Shown: one piece after another, positions 11,397-24,240 of the stretch
Layout: each line of letters starts with the position of its first letter
Numbering within the stretch: position 1 is the stretch's first letter
Source: Calycina herbarum
Lineage: Eukaryota; Ascomycota; Leotiomycetes; Helotiales; Pezizellaceae
Reading direction: 5' to 3'
Assembly: GCA_001414485.1 (NCBI GenBank)
Contig: LLEY01000021.1
Coordinates: forward strand, 372,001-436,000
Length of the DNA stretch: 64,000 nucleotides
Translations under genes and position numbers: made by a program
The notes under the pieces: generated by a model
Database searches by the model: none
What the model was told of the DNA's origin: nothing
Seen by the model: only the letters and a program-made list of their open reading frames with translations

Positions 11397-11427
11397 CTTT
11401 AAGTACCTGCTTAGAAGTTCAGTCGCT

Positions 11428-13900
11428 ATAGCTCTAGCAAACCCTGCTATAGCTAGCTTAAATACTAGTCGAGTTAATATTATAGAGATATCTAGAAGTA
11501 CTACTAGACAAACACCTGCTAGTACTTAGTTACCTAGGAACGACGACAATATTAGTATACTAGACGCCTCCGAGCTCTATAAGATCAAAGCACTTAAATC
11601 TATTAAAGTTAAGATACTAGACACGTATTATAAGAAGCGAAAGGAACTCGACTTATTCCTTCTCTAAATAGATATCTATTTTAATTTTAATTCTAACAAA
11701 TTCAAAGGTAATTATAACTTATAAACTATCTTCGCTATCTTCTACCTTAAGAGATCAGCGTTAGAATAGGCTTAGCTATATTTAGAGAACTTCTTTAAGA
11801 ATAAGAATAAAGATAAGAAGATAGAATTAACTAAGATTATATTTAAATCTTAGAAAGGATTTAAGATAACTATTAGAAAAGTCTTTAGAGACTTCGACGT
11901 AATCTAAACAGCTATATATAAGCTTTTAAAGTTATACTAAACCAGATCTATAATAGACTATACTAATAAGTTTTAATACTATAAAACGAAATCAGAGTAG
12001 AATACTATCGCTCTTATAGAACTCTTCTATAAAGGATTAAAGGTATATATCTATAAGGAAATAGCTAAGTAGAATATATAGTTCTTAACTATTATAGGTA
12101 TAATTAAGGAAGTTATCTAGTTAGATAACCGCCTATACGAATTTAGGAAAAGTAACCCTAGATATAGAGAAAAGAGCTAAGGGTTAGGAAAGTAGAAGTA
12201 CTTCTATACTAGGCATAGTAAGGAAGCAAACGCTATATAAAAGAAAACCTTTCTAAAGAAAGAAGGACTTTCCTAGGAAGAGCGAAATCGTCGACACGAG
12301 TAGAACTTATATTATAACTATAGCCTCTCTAGCTATAAAGCAAATAAGTATAGTAAGAAGAAAGACTCTAATAGGAAGAGACGAATCAACGCTATAGTCT
12401 ATAAGAAAGTAATATTACTCGATAAAATTAAACTTATAAACAAGGAACTTAAAGCTAGAGAATACGGTATATAGATTAAAATAGACGCTAATACAACTAT
12501 AGACGCTATATATCTATAGCTAAATAATAGAATCGAATTATAAGTTAGTAAGATATAAGACACTAATAATAATAGAGATCTATTACTTAAAGAATATTAT
12601 AATATATAGTTAGAAATAGATTATAAATTACCTCTTTAAGTAGAATATAAATCACTAGTATTAACAAGTTTATTATAGTCGTTGGAATTAGTATCCGACT
12701 TATTAGAAGTAGATCTACAAATACTTAAGCTTAAATAAGACGAGATATAGGTATTTATTAGAACATTTAAGAGAGGGAATAGATAGATATATATAGAAAA
12801 TTAGAAACCTAATTTTTAGAGCTTATATTCTACTTAAGAGATTAACTCTACGGTTTTAACTATGTACTTAATAGTATAGAATAAACAGGACTAGGTAGTA
12901 ATAGTTAGCCTTATTATTAGAAGAGAAACTATTAAGTTTAAAGAACCTAGACTAGAATAAACAGTACTAAATAACTACCTAGAGAAGGAAGACTTATAGA
13001 AGGTTACTAAGATAAAAGATAATACTACTAAATAGGAATAGTATTATCTAAAGGATTTTAATAAATATAATAGATATCTAAAATTAGATATTACTATCTA
13101 CCTACCTAGCTAAGACTATAAGTTAGAAATTAATAAGGAATATTAGATATTAAGAGTAGAGAAGGAAATAGTAATATTATTTAAGAGATTAGAGAATTAG
13201 TAGATGTTTAGAGTTGTTTAAGTAAACCTATAAGCTGCTCTAATCTAGGAATTTCACTAACTAATAGAAGGTAAACAGTAGGTTACTGAAATTCTAAGAA
13301 GAACAACTATTAAATAGGTTTATTATAAACCGCGACCTATATTAGACTAGTTAATAAAGAGATACTTTATTAGAACCCTTCTAGAACCTAAGAGAACTAT
13401 AGAAGATAGTCTAATATATAAAGTAGTTTTTTCTAATAAAGAAAAAGTAATATTCTTTCTAAGCTCTATAAAGAAAGACAATAGTAGAAGAAGATTCAAT
13501 GTTTATTATATTAAACTAAATTATACTACTATAAGAGAGTTAAACACTATCTCTAGAGAAAATCAGCTTATAGTAGTAATAAAGATAAGAGGAGAGGAAC
13601 TCTAAGTCTTAATTAATTCTAGAACGACAGGTAATTTCCTTTCCCTAGTAGCTTAGAAGAAGCTAAATATCCTAATTAAAGGTATAAAGCTATATCGCCT
13701 AAGAGTAGTTAATAAAACAGACGTTATATACTAGAACGGAATTATCGATTAGTAAACTATTCTAACAAAGATTACTATCGAAGAATACTACTTAGATATA
13801 TAATTTAATATTATTAAAATAGAGAATAAGGAGATAATACTTAGTATACTATAGATTTAAGAATATAATCTAGATATTAACTAGAAGGCTTAGAAGATAA
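11428..13900 (+). pseudogene. C1 gag and protease, RIP-destroyed
   Basis: Frame opens with ATA (former ATG) at 11428 and reads a Gag core (LDLFLLQIDIYFNFN, then LYLENFF and a DF.V segment), followed at about 12308-12360 by a CCHC zinc knuckle whose Cys and His have turned to Tyr (YYNYSLSSYKANKYSKK). The aspartic protease region is near 13600-13640, where the expected DSG active site reads NSR, both changes being G to A. C4 and C5 gags match this one. Confidence 0.75.
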
Positions 13901-13949
13901 TCTTCAGTCGATATAATTACGTAGGTTTGTAATTATAACTATAAGGCTA

Positions 13950-14683
13950 GAATAAGGTTAGCGCTACCTCTTCTAAGACGCTAGAACACCTTACCTAGGG
14001 TTCTCTATAGGTTAGTAGAATAGCTAATAACGAAATACCTATATAGTATAGAGAATTTAAGGCTTTGTTTAAAAACCTAGAAGACTTATAAGCCTTACTA
14101 GAACATCGTCTATAGAATTATAAGATTAAATTAAAAGAGAGTTATTATCTCTTAAAGTAGAAGCTTTAGTTATATAACTAGAAAAGCCTATAGAGAATAG
14201 AAAGTTATATAAGAGAAAGTATTAAGAAAAGATATATTAGGAAATCTAAGTTACTAGTTACCTTAAATATACTTATTATTAAGAAAAAAGATAACCTAGA
14301 TAGAAGAGTATATATTAATTACTAAGAAGTAAATTACGTTATAGTTAAGAATACTTATCTACTACTAGCTAGCTAATACTTATAAGATAAGTTAAATAAG
14401 ATAGTACGATTTATAAAACTAGATAAATAAAACGCTTATAGACTTATATAAATAAAAGTTAGAGATAAATAGAAAACAGTATTTGTCTTACTATTAGGTC
14501 TTTATAAATATATAGTTATACTATTTAGACTATATAATATACTAGCTATATATTAGAGATAAAATAATAATATTTTAAGAGATCTTTTAAGAGTAATAGT
14601 AATCTATTATCTAGATAATATTCTAATCTTCTTAGAGAAAGAAGAAGAATATAAGAGATATATAAGAGAAGTTCTATAATAAC
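13950..14683 (+). pseudogene. C1 reverse transcriptase, first part
   Basis: Reads the N-terminal RT blocks of a gypsy element. The catalytic box is YLDN at 14608-14619 (YLDD before a G to A change), so the second catalytic Asp is lost. RT is cut after 14683 by solo LTR E (TSD ATAAC, 14679-14683 and 21383-21387) and resumes at 21388. Confidence 0.8.
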
Positions 14684-14691
14684 TGTAGGAG

Positions 14692-15010
14692 TGTGATAGC
14701 CCGCTATTAAGAATAAGAGTTGCTAAGGTTATATACGTACTAGATAGGATTCGGTTCAGGGTATAGGAATGCCAAGGGTTAAGTAGAATGTAAGGATTAC
14801 GTATTCGAGTATCGGAATGTCCAGTTCGGACCTCCGAGTCTATTATTATTGTTTAAACCCTTTTGTATATAGATGCTCTTACTCTTAGTATCGGGAAAGG
14901 TTAATTTGATCTTTTCCTTCGTATTTAGAGCCTAGTATCTAAGTATGTTATTCTACGGAACGCACTTCTATATGCCTCTTTTATAGTATTGTCTGTTTCG
15001 TACTGTTATA
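14692..15010 (+). repeat. D1 5' LTR
   Basis: 319 bases, TGTGATAGCCCG ... GTACTGTTATA. Its second half (from TATCGGGAAAGG, 14890 on) is shared with the D2 LTR; the first half is not. A TATATAG box near 14875 is followed by AATTTGATCTTTT (14903-14915), exactly complementary to 15013-15025. Confidence 0.92.
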
Positions 15011-15329
15011 TTAAAAGATCAAATTCTTCTCGCCGGAGACAGCCTATTATAATATCTTACTAAGCGCGTTGACGTCCTACATCGAATTCGATTCGGCCTA
15101 GATTTGGATTAGTATAACGACAACCTTAAATTGCTAGTTTATAGACAGCTAGTGATATTAGGGTTTAATATCTATTAGTTAGCTAGTAAAAAGCGTATCC
15201 TCTGATACGTTAAGGAAGTGGAAGATGCTAAGGATTCCTAAGACTTCAAATAACCCTCTCTATATAGGGATTGCTATATAAGGTTTAGAAAGTCGATATT
15301 AAGTTACTCGGAAGGCTCCCGAATCTACC

Positions 15330-16800
15330 TCTAAACCCCCTCTAACGACATCGAGTATGTTAAACTAAGGAGCGACCCCAGGTCCCTCCTAAGCTCCGCT
15401 AGAGAGCGTTAAGCAACCTACTAGGGAAACTAGTAGGCCTCTCTCCGAATACGTACTAAACCGTACTCGTATACCTAAACCTAAAAAGTTAAGAAATAAT
15501 AAAGGCAAGGGCCTAGCCTGAAACCTTAGAGACCTACGAGACTTTTCTAATATAGACGAGATACGGGGTATAGTATAAGGATTAGAAGAAGAACTTTAAA
15601 ATAACAACTATCGGTTTAGATAGTTGGAATCTATTATAAAAGAACTCTAAAAATAAACTAGAGTCTCTTAACCTTCCTGACCTGAAACCGACTATAACTC
15701 TTCTTCTATTCTAAGTACTATACTAGACCTCTTTCGCTTAAGAAGCGAACCTGCCTCTAATGCCTTCCCTTAACGGTAGACTACCTTATATAACCTCGAA
15801 TATAGTCTGAATACCCTCTAACCTGTTAAAAGTAAAATTATAGAAAAAATTAAACCTTTAGACGACGGTATATCACCTATATACCGATAATAGAAGATAT
15901 TAGTATATGATAGACTTCTAGTGAATACCGATTATTATAATATAAGCTCGACTTGAAAGGCTCTTATCTGGGGAATAACTACTAGAATTGCTAGGAACTA
16001 CCTTAAGCCCCGATACTAGTCTAAGTCGATTTATATTACTTTCTACGATTATTAAGATATAATTAAACTTTTGGATTTATATTTCTTAACTAGATACGAG
16101 ATAGAGGATATACGGAACGCTTTCTAGGCCTTATAGATAGGTAGAAAAGATTATATAGGAGAAACGTTTACTAACTTTAGAGGTCGCTTTTCAAGTATAG
16201 CTATACTCGGAGAGATACTAGAGTTAGAATAATTCTTCTATATATAGGAGAAAATTATACTATAGCTACGAAACTCGGCCGTTGTACTTAAGAGACGTTG
16301 GAATTATAACTTTATTGAAATAGTAGTAGATCTCCTAGCCCTAGATAAGGAACGACGCTGAAACGCTGAGTTATATATAGCTAACACGACTAAGCTAGTT
16401 AGTATAAACACTTTAGTTAAAAAGACTACTTTTCAATCCTTATCTAGTTTAATACTAAAACCCTTACTACTCGTAAGCGGATCCTTCTCTACTGTTTAGA
16501 CTACTTTAAGGATATTTAAAACCACCTCTACTAGCGAACGTTAAAAGACTCTAGACCGAGTCCTAGCTAGTATAACGTGCTACTACTATAGTAAGCCTAG
16601 GTACTACAAAACCGACTGCCCTTAGCTACCTAGTATTAAAGAAATAGTCTAAGAAGCAGACGAAGATAACCTATAAGTCCTTATAAAGTACCTCGGTTCT
16701 ACTCTAAATTAGAAGGAAAACGAGGTAGCCTAGGTAAAGACTCCTTCCTAAGCCTATATAAATATGATCTATTAAATCTCGACCTTTCTAGACTTATAGG
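15330..16800 (+). pseudogene. D1 gag
   Basis: Reads as a gypsy Gag through stops, ending in a zinc knuckle at 16578-16619 that reads CYYYSKPRYYKTDC: spacing is CX2CX4HX4C, with the second Cys and the His turned to Tyr by C to T / G to A changes. The partner gag in D2 retains Gly and His of the same knuckle. Confidence 0.75.
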
Positions 16801-19800
16801 AGGAAACTAATTCCTTATAAATATAATACTTAGTATATATAGATATAGTATTAAAACTCGAGCCTTAATAGATATAAGAGCGAATAGATTTCTGTTCTTA
16901 AATCGACCCCTAGCTCTACGGCTATCTTAATCGTTAGGTATATAGATTCGAAAACTACTCTACTCGGTGCCTATTCGTAGATATAATAGTAGTATTAAGA
17001 GTAAAGTAACATAGGTTATACGACTACATTTAAACCTAGATTAACGTCGTATCTGAAACTGCTCCTTTATTATCCTAGACCTTAGATAATAAGACCTAAT
17101 TATTAGAAATAAATAGTTAAAACATTTTAATATTCTCCTTAACCCTATTAGGAATTAACTTATTTAGCTAGCTAAAACTCTACTAACTCCTTACTTTAGA
17201 AAGGAAATCTTACTTTCTCTAACTTCTAGCTAGAACTAGAAGTCTTATTTAAATATATAGTCGGATATGAACTGAAGGGATCACGCCCTCTATTAAGATA
17301 AAAAGCGAAGGAATAGTAAGTTCTTAGCTAAGTTATTACTATTATCTATAATATTAACTCCTAATATCTACTCCTCCGACTCTGCTTTGAATACTCTCTG
17401 ACCTATTAGTATAGCTTAGACAGATCAGACCCTATACTCTTTTATTAGTAAAATAAGTACGAATGCTTTATATTTTGATATAAAGCGACCCGATACTAAG
17501 TTCTTTATAATAAGCATCTATGAATTAGATTAGATTATCGACGAAAGATTAGCTCTACTCTTAGATAATACTAAGACTATAGATCTAATATAGTCTCGAC
17601 TCTCTTAATATTATATGTTATTCTAGAATGTGTTCTTAAAAGTAGCCTTAGATAAACTTCCCCCTTACTATGTATACGACTATAAAATCACTTTAAACAA
17701 ACCTCTTCCTACCTCCTACTCCCTACTATATCGACAGTTAACTGTAGAGCTATAAGCGACGAAAGAGTACTTTATTAATAATTTAAATAAAGGATTTATT
17801 GTTAATAGTAATAGTCTTTTTGCCTTACTAGTACTCTTCGTTAAAAAGCCTAATAGCGATAAGCTACGGTTCTATATCGATTATCGGAAGCTGAATACTC
17901 TTACCTAAAACAACCCTTACTTGATTCCTTATATCGATAAACTCCTTTTAAGATTAAGAAAAGCTAAGATCTTTACTAAGTTAGATATATACTAAGCTTT
18001 CTATTATATCTAAATAGACCTAGACTTAGAAGAGATAACTATGTTTAGAACTAGGTATAGAATATATAAATATAAGGTTCTTCCTTTTAGACTCTATAAT
18101 AGACCTGTTATCTACTAACGTTATATAAATAACGTCTTAATCGAATATCTAGATAACTTCTATATTGCTTACCTAGATAATATATTAATTTATTTAGATA
18201 GTATTAAAGAATATAAGAAATAAGTTAGAAAGGTCTTAAATCGGCTCTAAGAAGTAGGACTCTAAGTAGATATTAAGAAAAGCGAATTTAGTATTACCTG
18301 AGTTAAATATCTCGGTTATATATTAACTATGAAAGGACTTGAAGTAGACCCTAAGAAAGTAGAACCTCTACGAAACTAGGTCTAACCTAGTACTATAATA
18401 GGTGTGAAGTCTTATCTAGGCTTTTATAGATTCTATAGATAATTTATTAAGAACTTCGGAAAAATCGTAAAACCTCTAACTACTATAATATAGCCTTTAG
18501 AGCCGTTTTAGTAGACACCTGAATACGAAGAAGCCTTTAAAGAATTATAGACCTAGCTACTCTTAGTTTAAGGCTTATACTACTTCGACCTCGAATATCC
18601 TACAAAGCTAGAGACAGACTCTTCTAATAGAGTAATAGTAGGTATATTCTCTTAATAATATAGTAATTGTTAGTATTCTATAGGTTTCTATTCCTACGTC
18701 CTAGTCGGATATAAAACGAACTAGGAAATCTACGATAAGGAACTATTTATAATTATAGAAGTGTTTAGAAAATAGTAACCCGAGCTTATGTTGTATTAGA
18801 ACTGTATTAACGTCTTCTTAGACTACAGATCCTTAAAATACTTTATAACGACAAAGCTACTTACTTCTAAGTAAGTATAATAGATAGAATTCCTCTCCGA
18901 CTTTAATTTCTAGATCTGATTTACGTCTAGAAAGAATAATTAAAAGGCGGATATACTAACTAGATAGGAGTAAGATATTAGAACATAAGATTAAGTTAAG
19001 TTAGACAGCTGCTTGCGTACTCTTCTTAGACCTATTAGGCTTAACCCCTAAATCAACGCCGACCTTGCTTAGACCTTTTAAGCGATATCTCTTTCTATAA
19101 TTAAGTTAGATATTATCCCTAGGTCTAGATCGGATCTGATTTAGAAGCTAAGGACGGCTAATACGTAATTATTCGAGAAGGAACGTAGAGAACTTAAGAA
19201 TAGTTATACTATCTTATCTAATAATTTACTCCTATTTAGAAGACGGCTTTATATTAAAAGAAACACTGAACTCTTTACAAATCTAATCCAAGAAGCTTAC
19301 GACTAAGTATCTAGTGCTTACCTAAGTACTTAAAAGATATACTAGTTACTAGTATTCGCCTACTACTAGGTTGGCATAGGTTCGGACTATAAGCTATACG
19401 TGGCTAACTGCCGAGCTTGTAGATACTCTTATCCTCGATAGACTAAATAATAAGGATTCCTCTACCTACTACCAGTGCTAGATTACCTAATATAGTATAT
19501 ATATATAGACTTTAAGTTATTTCTAAAAGATAAGCATAGATATAATACTATACTAGTATTTATTAACTGCCTTAGAAAGGATTCGGTATCTATTCCCTAC
19601 TACTCTACTATCGATGCTAGAGGATTAGCCTAGTTTTTTATATAATAGATCTATTGTTTTAGTTACTGCCTTAAATCAATTACGTCTAATAGAGGACCTT
19701 AATTCGTCTTAGCTTTTTAGATGGAATTCTGTCGTATTATTAGTGTTAAGCTTAAGCTCTCTATAGCTTACTATAAATAAATAGATAGTTAGATAGAGAT

Positions 19801-20680
19801 TATAAACCGATATATTAATTAGAGGCTAAGGCCTTTCGTAACCTACTATTAGAATAACTAGAGCGAGTTAATCCCTCTTATAGATAGAGTATAAATAACT
19901 CTTCTATACTCGTCTATTAGTATAACCTCTTATTAGCTTAAGTTCGGGCTGAATTCGCGAACCTTGTAGGATTAGAATACTCCTAGGACCTCTATTCCCT
20001 GGGAACGACTAAATTATAATAAGGTAGTTAAGATAGCTATATGTATATACTCTGCCTAGAACGTAGCTAAAGATAATATAAGTAAAGCCTAGTAGAGAAT
20101 ATAAGATAGTATAAATCAGTACCGAAGAGCTATCGACTAGGACGTTGGTAATAGAGTTTACTTATCGACTAAGAATCTTAGAATAAATCGACCTAGCCGA
20201 AAGCTAGCTGAATAGTAGACTGGACCCTTTGAAATACTAGAACGTGTAGGACACTCTTATAGACTAAAACTCCTAGAAGGATTATTAATCTATAATGTTT
20301 TCGCTACGGACGTACTATCTAAAGATCTGAATACCCCCCTACCTAGATAAGAAGCTCTAGAGCCACCCCTAGAAATCGTTTAGAGTATATAAGAATAGGA
20401 AGTTTAAGAAATTCTCGGTAGTAGACTTTTTAGAAGACAACTATAATACTAGGTTAGATAGGTTAGTTATAATATAGACCCTACCTAGTATCTTACTAAT
20501 AATTTTTAAGGTTCGTTGCACCTTCTAAGAGACTTCTATACTAAATATCTAGACGAACCGGGACCGCCCCGACTCCTCTCTGAATAGATCTAAGTATAGG
20601 AGGTAGATAAGAACTGATAACCGAGTCACTACTAAAAACAACCCCGATACCGCCCCGACTATAATACGAAGCCTCGGGGA
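16800..20680 (+). pseudogene. D1 pol with C-terminal chromodomain
   Basis: Protease site near 16865-16900 reads LIDIRANRF (LIDTGANGF expected). Reverse transcriptase 17850-18400 has FRTRY, a KVLPF block and a catalytic box YLDN at 18170-18181 (second Asp lost). RNase H follows (about 18590-18960). Integrase has a zinc region ending CRACRYSYP (about 19290-19440) and a core to about 20250. The C-terminus (about 20400-20560) reads VQEILGSRLFRRQLQYQVRQ then SYNIDPTQYLTNNF, a chromodomain with its aromatic Trp codons turned to stops. This places D in the chromovirus clade. Confidence 0.85.
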
Positions 20681-20704
20681 CGAGTCTTTTTCAAGAGAGA
20701 GGGA

Positions 20705-21023
20705 TGTGATGGCCCGCTATTAAGAATAAGAGTTGCTAAGGTTGTATACGTATCAGATAGGATACGGTTTAGGGTATAGGAATGCTAAGGGTTAAGTGGA
20801 ATATAAGGATTACGTATTCGAGTATCGGAATGTCCGGTTCGGACCTCCGAGTCTATTATTATTATCTAAACCCTTTTATATATAGATGCTCTTACTCTCA
20901 GTATCGGGAAAGGTTAATTTGATCTTTTCCTTCGTATTTAAAGCCTAGTATCTAAGCATGTTATTCTACGGAACGTACTTCTATATACCTCTTTTATAGT
21001 ATTGTCTATTTCGTGCCGTTATA
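20705..21023 (+). repeat. D1 3' LTR
   Basis: 319 bases, TGTGATGGCCCG ... GTGCCGTTATA, follows a purine tract. Differs from the 5' LTR mainly by transitions. Confidence 0.92.
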
Positions 21024-21387
21024 AGAAGGAACAGGGTAACGTAATAGATTAGGTTACCGTGTATAGATAAGTATAGAGTAGGTTAAGTAATCGTTAAATC
21101 ACGTTTCTATAGAATCGGTAGATAAGTATAAGTAAAAGACTTAAAATTAACTTGATTTCTAACTATAAGAATAGTAGAGAGCTATATATACTTCTAGGAT
21201 AAGTACTAGAAGCTTCTATAGCTTACAAATATAATAGTTACTAGAAGATTCTAAGGATCACGTGTTTACGTAACCGAGAACGTAACCGAATCTTCTAGAC
21301 AATACTAGAAAGAACTAGTATAGACTAAGGTTTAAACCTAAAGCCTATTAGTAAGTAAGGTAATTATTACCTAATACTAATAATAAC

Positions 21388-22186
21388 TACTTAAAGTAGA
21401 TTTCTATCTTAAACTATTAAAATATAAGTTTAAAGTAACTTAGATACTTTTTCTAGAATAGGTATTTAGCTTAGGAAAAATAGAAATAGATCTAGTAAAG
21501 ATCTAAGATATCTTAAACTATAAGTTACTAGAAAATATAAAAGATATATAGTTCTTTTTTAGATTTATAAACTTCTACTATTCGTTTATTAGAGACTATA
21601 TAAAGATTACTAAACTAATATTAGTACTAGTTAAAAAAGCTATTAAATTTATTTAAAATAAATAAGCTAAGAAAGCTTTTTAAAGAATTAAGATAAGATT
21701 TATAGAAAAACCTATTTTATATAATTTTAATATAGATAAACCTAGTATAGTAGAAATAGACGCCTTAGATATAGTAGTTAGTATAATCTATCTATAATTA
21801 AATAAAACGAGGAAACTTATACTTATTATATATTACTTAAAAACATTTAATCTAGTATAATAGAACTATAGTATCTTTAATAAAGAATTACTTACTATAG
21901 TACTAACCTTAGAATACTAGAGAATATATCTTTAAGAAGTAAAATACCTAGTTATAATTCTATCTAATTATAAAAATTTAAAGATATTTACTATAATAAA
22001 AGAACTTATAACTAGATAACTAGTAAGATAGTCTAAAATATTATTAGGTTTTAATATTATTATATATTATATAAGTAGAATATTAAACGCTTAAGCTAAT
22101 ACTCTTAGCTAGAAACCTAGGTATAAAGGAAGTAAAGAATATAAGAGAATTATAATATTAAAAACCTTTAAGAATAAGAATCTTAC
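21388..22186 (+). pseudogene. C1 RT end and RNase H
   Basis: Picks up C1 after solo LTR E. It matches C5 46040-46850 and C4 59160-59960: end of RT (FRFINFYY-like), then the RNase H domain (DALDIVVS, YLQLNKTRKL, NYSIFNKELLTIV). Broken after CTTAC (22182-22186) by D2. Confidence 0.82.
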
Positions 22187-22461
22187 TATGATAGAACTAT
22201 TAGGAATTGATCGGAATTGGAATTGCCGAGTCTACGTGCCGAATAGAATACGATATAGATGTTGTTTCAGGTTTTAGAAAAGCTAGATAGCTTCCGGACT
22301 TACTATTGTCCGAACCTCTTATAAATAGCTGCCTTCTCTCTATCGGGAAAGACTAATTTAGTCTTTTCCTTCGTATTAGAGCCTAGTATTCGGATATGTT
22401 ATTCTATCGAACGTACTTCTATATACCTCTTTTATAGTAGTATCCGTTTCGTACTATTATA
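22187..22461 (+). repeat. D2 5' LTR
   Basis: 275 bases, TATGATAGAACTATT ... GTACTATTATA. A TATAAATAG box near 22321 is followed about 35 bases later by AATTTAGTCTTTT (22355-22367), complementary with one RIP-type mismatch to the site at 22464-22476. The motif sits in a short palindrome (AAAGACTAA/TTAGTCTTT). Confidence 0.92.
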
Positions 22462-22829
22462 TTAAAAGACCAAATTCGACTCTGCTAGAGACGGCCTGTT
22501 ATAATATCTCACTTAAGCGCGCCGGCGTACTTGCTTCGAATTTAATTCGGCCTAGATTCGGATTAGTATATCGATAACCTTAAATAGCTAGGTAATCAGA
22601 GACTATCTAGACAGCTAGTAACACCAGGGTTTAGTGTCTAAATAGTCAGCTAGTAAAATCGTAGGCGATTCCTACGTTAATAGGAGTAGACTACGCTAAG
22701 TACTTCTAAGACTCTTAATAACCCTCTCTATATAGAGATTGCTATATAAGATATAGATAGTCGACGATATACAGTTACCTAGAAGGCTCTCGAATCTACC
22801 TCTTAACCCTCCCGAACGGCATATAATAT

Positions 22830-24240
22830 ACCAGAATAAGAAGAGACCCTAGGTCTCTCTAAAGCTCTACTTAAGAGCGTTAAGCAACCTACTAGAGAAG
22901 CTAGTAGACCCCTCTCTAAAAGGTCTACAAACCGCACTTATACGTCTAAAAACAAAAGGTCCTAGAAAGGAAAGCAACCTGCTTAAAACCCTAAAGATAA
23001 CTGAGACTTTTCTAATATAGACGAGATATAGAGCGTAGTATAAGACTTAGAAGAAAAACTTTAAGATAACAACGATCGGTTTATATAGTTAGAATCAATT
23101 ATAAGCAAACTTAGGAATTAAATCAGAGACTCTTAACCTTAACGATCCTAATCCGAGAACGACTCTCCTTCCCTTCTAAGTCCTATACTAGACCTCTTTC
23201 GCTTAAGAGATCCTGTCTCTAATGTCTTCCCTCGACGGCAGACTACTCTACTCGACCCCGAAGGTAGTCCGAATCCTATCCGACCCGTGAAAAGCAAGAT
23301 TATAGAAAAGATTAAACCCTTAGATAATAGTATATTACCTATATACTGATAATAGAAGATATTAGTACGCGATAGACTACTAGTGAATGCCGATTATTAT
23401 AATATAAGCCTGACTTAAAAGGCTCTTATATAAGGAACAACTACTAGACTCGCTAGGAACTACCTTAAGCCTAGATATAAGTCTAAATCAATTTATATTA
23501 CTTTCTATAATTATTAAGATATAATTAAACTTTTAGATTTATATTTCTTAACTGGATACGAGACAGAGGATGTATAGAACGCCTTCTAGGCCTTGTAGAT
23601 AGGTAGAAAGGATTATACTAGAGAAACGTTTACTAACTTCAGAGGTCGCTTTTCAAGTATAGCTATACTCGGAGAGATACTAGAGTTAGAACGGTTCTTC
23701 TATATATGGGAAAAGATTATACTATAGCTACGAAACTTAGCTGCTGTACTTAAGAGACGTTAGAACTATAACTTTGTTAAAATAGTAGCAGATCTTCTAG
23801 CCTTAGATAAGGAAAAACGCTGAAACGCTGAGTTATATATAGCTAAAACGACTAAGCTAGTCGGTATAACTACTTCGGTTAAAAGGACTACCTTTTAACC
23901 CTTATCTAGTATAATACCGAAACCCTCTCTACCTGTACGAGCATCCTTCTCTACCGTTTAAACTACTTCCCGAACTTTTAAACCTATCTTAACTACTAAA
24001 CGCTAAAAGACTACGGATCGAGTCCTAGCTGGTGTAACGTGTTACTACTACGGTAAGCCCGGACATTATAAACCCGATTACCCTTAGCTACCTAGTATTA
24101 AAGAGATAGTCTAGGAAGTGGACGAAGATAATATACAAGTCCTTATAGAGTACCCCGATTCAGTCTCGGATTAGAGGGAAAACGAGGCAGCCTAGGTAAA
24201 GACTCCTTCCTAGGCCTATGTAAATATAACCTATTAAACC
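22830..24240 (+). pseudogene. D2 gag
   Basis: Same Gag as D1. The zinc knuckle at 24040-24081 reads CYYYGKPGHYKPDY: Gly and His are intact, the second and last Cys have become Tyr. Opening ATG and many Gln/Trp codons have been lost to RIP. Confidence 0.75.

Larger units (their letters stand above)
14692..21023 (+). mobile_element. Gypsy chromovirus D1, full length, RIP-inactivated
   Basis: Complete element of 6332 bases, LTRs 14692-15010 and 20705-21023 (319 bases each), TSD AGGAG/AGAAG. Order: LTR, primer site 15013-15025, gag, CCHC knuckle, protease, RT, RNase H, integrase, chromodomain, purine tract AAGAGAGAGGGA, LTR. Sister of D2 but with a different first half of the LTR and without D2's antisense gene. 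Confidence 0.93.
14684..21382. repeat. Solo LTR E, split by D1
   Basis: With D1 removed this is a 362-base insertion in C1: 14684-14691 plus 21029-21382. It starts TGTAGGAG and ends ACTAATA, flanked by ATAAC on both sides. It has no coding content and no second copy in the window, so I read it as a solo LTR of a fifth family. D1 inserted only eight bases inside its left end (TSD AGGAG, mutated to AGAAG on the right). Confidence 0.7.

Noticed and set aside
15011..15030. tRNA primer-binding site after the D1 LTR
   Set aside because: Lacks the TGG start complementary to tRNA CCA ends, while the bases match the element's own LTR exactly; RIP could alter TGG, so tRNA priming is not fully excluded.
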